Source: Flavobacteriales bacterium
Lineage (GTDB): Bacteria; Bacteroidota; Bacteroidia; Flavobacteriales; JADGDT01
Direction of reading: 5' to 3'
NCBI GenBank assembly: GCA_023145275.1
Contig: JAGLEB010000150.1
Location: 1-16,149, forward strand
Length of the DNA stretch: 16,149 nucleotides
A program made the position numbers and the translations under genes. The notes beneath the pieces are model-generated. The model was not told the origin of the DNA, made no database searches, and saw only the letters and a program-made list of their open reading frames with translations. The stretch's first letter is position 1. The number at the start of each line of letters is the position of its first letter. This document shows, piece by piece, positions 7,183 through 13,851 of this stretch.

Positions 7183-7214
7183 AAAAAAACAGACCATTTA
7201 TAATAAATGGTCTG
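7183..7214 (-). terminator. Rho-independent terminator of the second susC-susD operon
   Basis: CAGACCATTTA (7190-7200) and TAAATGGTCTG (7204-7214) form a perfect 11-bp stem with a TAA loop. On the minus strand a run of seven T follows (A at 7183-7189 on +). It lies 30 bases after the susD stop and would largely uncouple the downstream orphan susD from this operon. Confidence 0.88.
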
Positions 7215-7244
7215 CTAAATTTATTTTCACTAAAAGCCTTATTA

Positions 7245-8747
7245 CTATAGTGGATTATTATCCGCCTCTGAAATTGCATTATTAGCATTAATCTCAGAAA
7301 TTGGCAATCTTAGATTGAACATATTATCTTCTGCTTGAACTTCGAATCTAGCATCATTTCTGTGATTTGTTCCATCATAATCACGGTGAATACCTCTTTT
7401 TAGTCTCTTAAGATCGAAGAAAGAAAAACCTTCACCCCAAAGCTCTAATTTTCTCTGAGTATAAACACTCTCAAGAATATCTTCACCAGCAACAGTTGTA
7501 GCAGATCTAGCATCCAACAACTCTTGAAGAATTGAAGTAGCATCACCCCCACCACCTTTAGCAGCAGCTTCAGCCTCGATAAGCACTAACTCAGAAACTC
7601 TCATAAAACAATAATCATTCAAGTTGTCGTTTGTTTGATTGTATCTTTTAAACTTAAAGTTTGAGTATTTTGGCACTATTGCGCCATAATAGTTTGGTGT
7701 ATCATCTTTATCTGTCCATGATGCTTTTCTGATATCATCATCGCCAAGTTTCTCATATAAGCTTCTATCAATTGCTTTAAACATTGTTCCTGTTAAACCA
7801 ATATAACCATAAGCATCAGATGAAATAAATGAAATCCAGTTAACAATACCAGACTGTACTATTGGAGTATTAATGGTGTTTTTTGCACCCCACATAACTC
7901 CTTGAGCACCTATCTCCTTAAACCCTTCGTTATAAACGTTGGCAGACATAATACTTAAACCAGCACGAGCTTCAGAAGCATACTTTGCGGCGTTAGTATA
8001 GTCTTCCATTGATAAATACATACGAGCTAATAATCCTTTAATAACAGACTCATTCATCTCATATTTTTCATTTCTACCATAAGATTCTGAGTATCTAAGA
8101 GCTTTTAGTAAATCTTTCTCTATCATCTCATAAACATCTCTCACTGATGCCCTTGGATTATTAGCCAACTCATCGTCAGTCATACCAGGAACAACGATAG
8201 GAACAGCCATATCTTCCTGATGTCCAGCATATGTATGTTGGTAAAGATTTGCTAAAACATAGTACGAATAAGCTCTATGCCCGTATGCTTGCATAGCATA
8301 ACCTTTTGCCTCATCTGTAAGTTTATCTTCTTCTACTTGTTCTGAAATTTCAAGAACTTTGTTAGATTTTAAGATAGTATTGTAATATGTTCTCCAAATA
8401 TACTCAGCATCAGGACGAGTATAATCTCTGTGAGTATGGATGTAATCACCATTATTCCAGTTATACCCTCTATCAGTCATAATCATGTCTTGTCCCCAAA
8501 GGTCAGACATCAGAGCGATAGACATCACACCGTATTGATTATGATTTGAATGTGTAAGCATGTATGTATTCATTGTTTCATAAATACCAAGTGCATATGC
8601 CTTCAAAAGTGGTTCAACCTTACCACTTGCGATCATATCTTCAAGATCTTCGTTAGAAACAACATCTGTTGGCTTCTGATCTAAGAAATCCTTAGAACAT
8701 GAAGCGAATGTAATTAATGCTATAAAAGCTATAAATATTTTTTTCAT
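7245..8747 (-). CDS. SusD/RagB-family nutrient-binding lipoprotein (pair 2)
   Basis: A 500-residue SusD-like outer-membrane lipoprotein. The signal peptide ends in the lipobox FASC with Cys17 as lipid anchor, followed by SKDFLDQKPTD, the usual opening of mature SusD proteins. The body shows the family's helices: YIWRTYYNTILKSNKVLE (117-133), GYAMQAYGHRAYSYYVLANL (149-168), and later MRVSELVLIEAEAAAKGGGG. The C-terminal signature is RKLELWGEGFSFFDLKRLKR, followed by a closing LRLPISEI strand and DNNPL end. It binds the solute captured for the SusC barrel and closes over it as a lid. The gene starts only 6 bases after the susC stop, so the two are translated as one unit. The DLWGQDMIMTDRGYNWNN region near 82-99 lies where ligand-contact residues often occur, but no known substrate signature can be read from it. 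Confidence 0.95.
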   Translation of the reverse strand: MKKIFIAFIALITFASCSKDFLDQKPTDVVSNEDLEDMIASGKVEPLLKAYALGIYETMNTYMLTHSNHNQYGVMSIALMSDLWGQDMIMTDRGYNWNNGDYIHTHRDYTRPDAEYIWRTYYNTILKSNKVLEISEQVEEDKLTDEAKGYAMQAYGHRAYSYYVLANLYQHTYAGHQEDMAVPIVVPGMTDDELANNPRASVRDVYEMIEKDLLKALRYSESYGRNEKYEMNESVIKGLLARMYLSMEDYTNAAKYASEARAGLSIMSANVYNEGFKEIGAQGVMWGAKNTINTPIVQSGIVNWISFISSDAYGYIGLTGTMFKAIDRSLYEKLGDDDIRKASWTDKDDTPNYYGAIVPKYSNFKFKRYNQTNDNLNDYCFMRVSELVLIEAEAAAKGGGGDATSILQELLDARSATTVAGEDILESVYTQRKLELWGEGFSFFDLKRLKRGIHRDYDGTNHRNDARFEVQAEDNMFNLRLPISEINANNAISEADNNPL

Positions 8748-8753
8748 CGTAAA

Positions 8754-11700
8754 TTAAAATTTAAGGTTAACACCAGCTGAAATAGTACTTATAGGAGAAT
8801 ACACCGCATTTGCAGTTCCCGAGAAATTCTGTCTTGGATCTAATCCCTCACGCTTTGAAGCTAACCAAAGATTATCACCCGAAACATAGAATCTTACATC
8901 TTGAATATTCCATTTATTAACTAATGTATTAGGTAGAGAATATCCCATTGTAACGTTTGATAAGCTAAAATAAGAAGCATCAATTAACCATCTATCTGAA
9001 GCCGAATTATTATATCTGTTTGCGTTAACAACCGCAGGTATATTAGTATCTGTATTATCAGGAGTCCAACTGTTCAAGATATCCTTATGCCAGTTATTTC
9101 CAGCAGAATTACTGTGCATTAGATTCTGGTATGAAGCATCGTAAACTTGCCCACCAATTTGGTACGCCATGTTAATTGACATGTCAAATCCTTTATAAGA
9201 AAGACGAGTATTTATTCCTCCAAATAAATCAGCCAAAGAAGTACCTAAATTGTACTGTGTTGCCTCTTCCCAGTTATTTGTAGTTGTTTGACCTGTAACG
9301 TTTCCATCAGCATCAACTTCGTCCATAAACCAAAGAGACTCTCCATTAGCATTATCAACTCCTGCAAATTTCCTTAAGTAGAAATCATAGATAGACCCAC
9401 CAACTTCACGAATTCTGATAGAACCAATTGGAATACCATTCTCCTCATACTGAGCAGGTAAAGATAAGATCTCATTCTTGTAATAAGTTCCGTTAAAAGA
9501 AAGATCCCAATTGAAATCACCTCCTTTGAAGATAGCAACATTCAGATCCATTTCAACTCCTTTATTAATCATCTCACCATCGTTAACTGGCATCTCACTA
9601 AATCCTGTTGTAGGAGCTAAAGGTAGATAGAACAGCAAGTCAGAAGATTTTCTTGTAAAGTATTCTGCACTAAATGAAACTCTGTCGAACATATAGGCAT
9701 CAAAACCAATATTAAAGTTGTGGTTTGTCTCCCATGTAATATCTTTATTTCCTTTATAATATCCATCAAGTGCTGGGTTACCATCAAGGTTTACCACATT
9801 GTACATATCAAGGTATGGGTAATAAAGCATATTCCCGTCGTACATTAAACCATCGTTACCTTGAGTACCGTAACTAGATTTTAGTTTCAATTCTTGTAAC
9901 CAATTAACATCTTCCATAAAACCTTCTTTCATCATTCTCCAAGAACCTCCTACAGACCAGAAATTACCCCATCTGTTTTCTTCAGAGAACTTTGAAGATC
10001 CATCACGTCTGAAACTAGCTGTTAAATAATACTTTTCGTCATAGTTATATCTAACTCTTGACAAATAACTCTCTAAGTTGTATCTGAAACTTGCAGATCC
10101 AGCCGTAGGGTTTTTTACTGCCTGATCTAAATCAGGATTACCTGGAGTAAAGAAATTCTCTTTACCTCCATTAGCTGTTTCATATCTTCTAGAATATGAT
10201 TCATGACCTGCTAATGCATCAAAATTATGATCTCCAAATGCCCTATCCCACTGTAATAACTGCTGAGATGTGAAAGTTGTTAAGGTACTTCTTGTAAAAG
10301 ATCCAATACCTCCAGTACCAACAAACTGTCCATACTCTCCATTTAAGTAATTAGAATAGCTTCTAAATTCCTTATCTAAACCTGCATTCACGCTGAAAGT
10401 GAAATGATCTAAAAATCTAAATTGAGTGTTTACTTTATTAGAGAACAAATCTCTATCAGTATTATATACATTATACTTCAAGTTACCCAATGGGTTAGCA
10501 ATAGCCATATGTGGTCTATTTGCCCCATAATCGTACATTTTTCCATTATCGTCGTAAACAGTATTTCCATTTCCATCCTTTACGTAAACAGGATAAATTG
10601 GAGCCATTGTACGAGTGATATAAAATAAGTTTGCAGAACTCGTGCTACTAGACAAGTCAGGAGAATTAGACTCCGAGCTAGTATATGCAGAATTTAATGA
10701 AATATCAAACCACTCTTTTACTTTATGATTTACATTCAATCGAGTAGAAAGACGCGAAAAGTCAGAATTTGTAATAATTCCTTCATCATCAAGGTAACCT
10801 AAAGAAAACATTATTTTTGTAGATTCGCTACCTCCAGATACACTTACATCATACTCTTGACGAATTCCATTACTAAAAGCTTCATCTTCCCAGCTTTCGC
10901 TATATAAAAGGTTTCCATCATTTATTTTACCATCTGTTCCTACAACTTGATCATCAGCTACATCATAGTTATTATACTTTAGGTTTTCAGTAACTAACTC
11001 AGCACTAGCTAATGCTCTTGCCTCTTCATCAGTTTTTCCTAAAGATAAATACTGACGATACAATGTCTCCCATGCTTTCTGGTAATACATTGAAGCAGAA
11101 TTCATAATATTATACTCTGGAACTGCTCTTCTGTTAATTCCAGCTCTTGCATTAAGTGTAACTGTTGTTTCACCAGCCTTTCCTTTTTTAGTTGTGATAA
11201 GTATTACTCCATTTGCACCTCTAGAACCGTAAAGAGCATTTGATGCAGCATCTTTCAATACTGTCATAGACTCAATATCCGAAGGATTAATAGAACTCAT
11301 ATTACCCTCGAAAGGCATACCGTCAACAACAATTAATGGTTCGCTTGATCCACTAATAGACCCTACACCACGAATCCTTATTGACCCACCCTCACCAGGT
11401 TGTCCTGAAGAAGAAGATACCTGAACTCCAGAAGCAATTCCCTGTAAGCTCTTAGTAACATTAGTTACTTGTAAATTCTCAATAGCATCAGCCTTAACCA
11501 CTGTTGTAGATCCAGTTAATGCCGATTTTTTAGATGTACCATAAGCAACAATTACTACCTCATCTAAGGCAGCAGCATCAGGTTGCAAAGTAATACTAAC
11601 ATTTGTTTGAGTTCCGACTTTTGTAGAATAAGTCGTATATCCAATAAATGATACCTCAATTGTACTATTTTCTTCCACTTTTATAGTGAAATTACCATCA

Positions 11701-11870
11701 AAATCAGTTGCTGTACCGATTGTTGTTCCTTTTACTATCACACTTGCTCCAGGTATAGGCTCATTACTTTCGTCATAAACAACACCAGCTAACTGGCTTG
11801 TTTGTGCGAAAGCAATATTGCCAACAAAAATTAAAGCTAATGTGAGGAATCGTAAAAATTTACTCTCCAT
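8754..11870 (-). CDS. SusC/RagA-family TonB-dependent outer-membrane transporter (pair 2, complete)
   Basis: A 1038-residue transporter that moves large solutes such as oligosaccharides or oligopeptides across the outer membrane, driven by TonB. In order: a signal peptide (1-22, cut after AFA before Gln23); a carboxypeptidase-D-like beta-sandwich at about 28-97 (GVVYDESNEPIPGASVIVKG); a TonB-box-like DEVVIVAYG at 103-111; the plug at about 115-232, including RIRGVGSISGSSEPLIVVDG and DAASNALYGSRGANGVILIT; and the 22-strand barrel from about 240 to the last residue, ending GVNLKF with the terminal Phe expected for barrel assembly. No N-terminal STN domain is present, so direct signalling to an anti-sigma factor is not expected. 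Length is typical. It is followed within 6 bases by its SusD and preceded by a good promoter and structured leader. The substrate cannot be deduced. Confidence 0.96.
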   Translation of the reverse strand: MESKFLRFLTLALIFVGNIAFAQTSQLAGVVYDESNEPIPGASVIVKGTTIGTATDFDGNFTIKVEENSTIEVSFIGYTTYSTKVGTQTNVSITLQPDAAALDEVVIVAYGTSKKSALTGSTTVVKADAIENLQVTNVTKSLQGIASGVQVSSSSGQPGEGGSIRIRGVGSISGSSEPLIVVDGMPFEGNMSSINPSDIESMTVLKDAASNALYGSRGANGVILITTKKGKAGETTVTLNARAGINRRAVPEYNIMNSASMYYQKAWETLYRQYLSLGKTDEEARALASAELVTENLKYNNYDVADDQVVGTDGKINDGNLLYSESWEDEAFSNGIRQEYDVSVSGGSESTKIMFSLGYLDDEGIITNSDFSRLSTRLNVNHKVKEWFDISLNSAYTSSESNSPDLSSSTSSANLFYITRTMAPIYPVYVKDGNGNTVYDDNGKMYDYGANRPHMAIANPLGNLKYNVYNTDRDLFSNKVNTQFRFLDHFTFSVNAGLDKEFRSYSNYLNGEYGQFVGTGGIGSFTRSTLTTFTSQQLLQWDRAFGDHNFDALAGHESYSRRYETANGGKENFFTPGNPDLDQAVKNPTAGSASFRYNLESYLSRVRYNYDEKYYLTASFRRDGSSKFSEENRWGNFWSVGGSWRMMKEGFMEDVNWLQELKLKSSYGTQGNDGLMYDGNMLYYPYLDMYNVVNLDGNPALDGYYKGNKDITWETNHNFNIGFDAYMFDRVSFSAEYFTRKSSDLLFYLPLAPTTGFSEMPVNDGEMINKGVEMDLNVAIFKGGDFNWDLSFNGTYYKNEILSLPAQYEENGIPIGSIRIREVGGSIYDFYLRKFAGVDNANGESLWFMDEVDADGNVTGQTTTNNWEEATQYNLGTSLADLFGGINTRLSYKGFDMSINMAYQIGGQVYDASYQNLMHSNSAGNNWHKDILNSWTPDNTDTNIPAVVNANRYNNSASDRWLIDASYFSLSNVTMGYSLPNTLVNKWNIQDVRFYVSGDNLWLASKREGLDPRQNFSGTANAVYSPISTISAGVNLKF

Positions 11871-11906
11871 AAATTAAGTTTTTATTGTTAAAAAATAAGT
11901 GATTAC

Positions 11907-11950
11907 AATAGAAGTTCAACATTGTTTTTCAACAACAATTTGCTTCTATT
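11907..11950 (-). promoter_or_regulatory. Stem-loop in the leader of the second susC
   Basis: An outer 8-bp stem (AATAGAAG 11907-11914 with CTTCTATT 11943-11950) encloses an inner 6-bp stem (ATTGTT 11921-11926 with AACAAT 11934-11939). The predicted transcript would begin at about 11954, so this hairpin would form almost at the 5' end of the mRNA, 37 bases before the start codon. There is no T-run, so it is not a terminator. It could protect the mRNA or serve as a regulatory leader. The remainder of the spacer up to 12197 shows no gene. Confidence 0.4.
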
Positions 11951-11960
11951 TTTCATGTCT

Positions 11961-11990
11961 CAAATATATTTTTTTGATTTATTTAACAAA
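11961..11990 (-). promoter_or_regulatory. Promoter of the second susC-susD operon
   Basis: On the minus strand TTTG (11987-11990) lies 18 bases before TATATTTG (11961-11968), a full match to the Bacteroidota TTTG/TAnnTTTG promoter with a normal spacer. It is the best promoter match in the window and gives a leader of about 84 bases before the susC ATG. Confidence 0.65.
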
Positions 11991-12197
11991 TACTTACATG
12001 ACAAACTCACAGTTGACATTACCAACTATCGATAACTAGTGATGAACTAAAAACATCCCTGACACATAGTGTTTATCATACACAAACGCCTTTTACAACT
12101 TCATGTACTGAGGATCAAAATATTAACAATAATTATTATTCATTCACAAAATAACCCATATTTAATGAACACATATTCATGAAGATAATTTTTAGGC

Positions 12198-12237
12198 AAA
12201 AAAAGGCCATAATGGAATATTCACTCCATTATGGCCT
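12198..12237 (-). terminator. Rho-independent terminator of the third (partial) susC-susD operon
   Basis: A 13-bp stem, centred on GGCCATAATGGA (12205-12216) and TCCATTATGGCC (12225-12236) plus one closing A-T pair, with an 8-base loop. Seven T follow on the minus strand (A at 12198-12204 on +). It starts 27 bases after the susD stop and separates the two susC-susD operons. Confidence 0.9.
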
Positions 12238-12263
12238 ATTATTTCTACTAATAAAAACTCTTA

Positions 12264-13832
12264 TTAATTCTGATCGCTTATTGAAATATTAGGATTAGAA
12301 TTTATCTCGCTCTGTGGTATTTGGTATAACCATTTTGGATTAACTGATGGTTTAGCTTGCTTATATCCGTCTTGATATAAAGTTGGATCTGCACCAGTAC
12401 CTTCCCTATCAAGTTCTTCATCATACCTCAACATATCATACCATCTAAAACCTTCGCCCCATAACTCTATTCTTCTATGAACTTTAATCTCCTCGATTAA
12501 TTCAGAACCAGTATTTGTAGAATTAGCATACGAATCATCTCTAGTTGAAACCAGATCAAATAGTACCTGACTAGCTTCGCCATCTTTTCCTTGTTGCGCT
12601 AAGCCCTCAGCCTCTATCAAATACATCTCAGCAGCTCTCATATACAACACATCATCGGGATCGATTGTAGCACCAGTGCTATTTAAGAATTTCACTGACA
12701 TAAAAGGATAAGTTTTATGCCCATTTGCCATTTTATATTCATCCTTAATAGCTTTATTAGCAGCCCAGAAAGCATCTTCATCAGTATAATTAGGATCATT
12801 TTCGAATCCATCAATAACATTTGGAGCTTTCTCTACCCACAAGTCCTTTCTTACATCTGTATCCGAAATCTTTGCGTATAATTTATGATTAATAAATTTA
12901 GGATTTCCCCTATTCTGAGATCCATTAAAATTTGTACCTATATAGTAAAACCAGGCCCTAAAATAGTTTGTTTGATCTGCTACTACCTCACCTCCCCACA
13001 TAATCTCAGGAATCTTTATAGAGTTAAAACCAATTTTAATATCATCATGATTCATCAACCTATAATCCTGCCTAGCTTCGTTTGCATATTTAGCGGCTTC
13101 GTCCCAGTTTCCGATAGCTAAATTTACACGAGCTGCAATCCCTTTAACTACATCAATATTTATATCAGATTTGTGATCCCTTTTTGACGCATTTTCAAAA
13201 TATGCTATTGATGCATCTAAATCTTTAAGAATTTGATCGTAAACCTCCTTCACTGTATTTCTTTTCTGCCCCTCATAAGGTGCCTTAGTTACAAGCATGA
13301 TGGGGATTCCAGGATCAGTAGAAGGATTCCCATGGAGATAATCCCTACCCCACAACCTTACCAGATTAAAGTGTGTATAAGCTCTATAAGCATATGCTTC
13401 ACCAAGTACTTGATCTAGCAATTCTTCTTCAGGCATCCCTTCTGCTGCATTAATAATATTATTAACAGTCATAGTGATTTGATAAAAATGAGACCAAACC
13501 CACTCCATATCACCTGCGTTTGGATTTGTATGTCTTATCCAACGAAGAGTACCTAAGAACCACCCATTTCCTGTTGTGCTATGCAAAGCATCACTTGCTG
13601 GAAAATCCAACATTGGCATTATGTAACTTTCTCCAGCATTAGTGTATCCAGAAACACTTGACTGGGCATACATGTTTCTATGTACTCCATTCAATACCAC
13701 CATCATATTGGCAGGAGTAGAAAGAGCGTCGCTTGCTGATGCTGCATCTGTTGGTGTTGTGACTAAATAATCTTTAGTACAACTAGACAGAGAGAATATC
13801 AGCACTCCTATTATATAAATATATTTTTTCAT
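12264..13832 (-). CDS. SusD/RagB-family nutrient-binding lipoprotein (pair 3)
   Basis: A 522-residue SusD-like lipoprotein. The signal peptide ends in the lipobox LSSC with lipidated Cys18 and continues TKDYLVTTPTDA. SusD helices are visible at WVWSHFYQITMTVNNIINAA (111-130) and GEAYAYRAYTHFNLVRLWGR (144-163), then LYMRAAEMYLIEAEGLAQQG near 395-415. The C-terminal block is RRIELWGEGFRWYDMLRYDE, followed by the LYQIPQSEI strand. It shares the LWGEGF block, general layout and length class with the SusD of pair 2, so the two are probable paralogues. It differs from the shorter orphan SusD. The N-terminal loop is rich in Ser, Gly and aromatic residues (DALHSTTGNGWFLGTLRWIR, 81-100), a plausible ligand-contact area. 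It starts 19 bases after the susC stop and shares that transcript. The natural ligand is unknown. Confidence 0.95.
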   Translation of the reverse strand: MKKYIYIIGVLIFSLSSCTKDYLVTTPTDAASASDALSTPANMMVVLNGVHRNMYAQSSVSGYTNAGESYIMPMLDFPASDALHSTTGNGWFLGTLRWIRHTNPNAGDMEWVWSHFYQITMTVNNIINAAEGMPEEELLDQVLGEAYAYRAYTHFNLVRLWGRDYLHGNPSTDPGIPIMLVTKAPYEGQKRNTVKEVYDQILKDLDASIAYFENASKRDHKSDINIDVVKGIAARVNLAIGNWDEAAKYANEARQDYRLMNHDDIKIGFNSIKIPEIMWGGEVVADQTNYFRAWFYYIGTNFNGSQNRGNPKFINHKLYAKISDTDVRKDLWVEKAPNVIDGFENDPNYTDEDAFWAANKAIKDEYKMANGHKTYPFMSVKFLNSTGATIDPDDVLYMRAAEMYLIEAEGLAQQGKDGEASQVLFDLVSTRDDSYANSTNTGSELIEEIKVHRRIELWGEGFRWYDMLRYDEELDREGTGADPTLYQDGYKQAKPSVNPKWLYQIPQSEINSNPNISISDQN

Positions 13833-13851
13833 ATTTTATATCAATTAAAAA

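Noticed and set aside
7500..7580. Glycine run (GGGG) in the SusD of pair 2 as a possible repeat expansion
   Set aside because: The corresponding stretch in the SusD of pair 3 has the same length, so no insertion or expansion is indicated.
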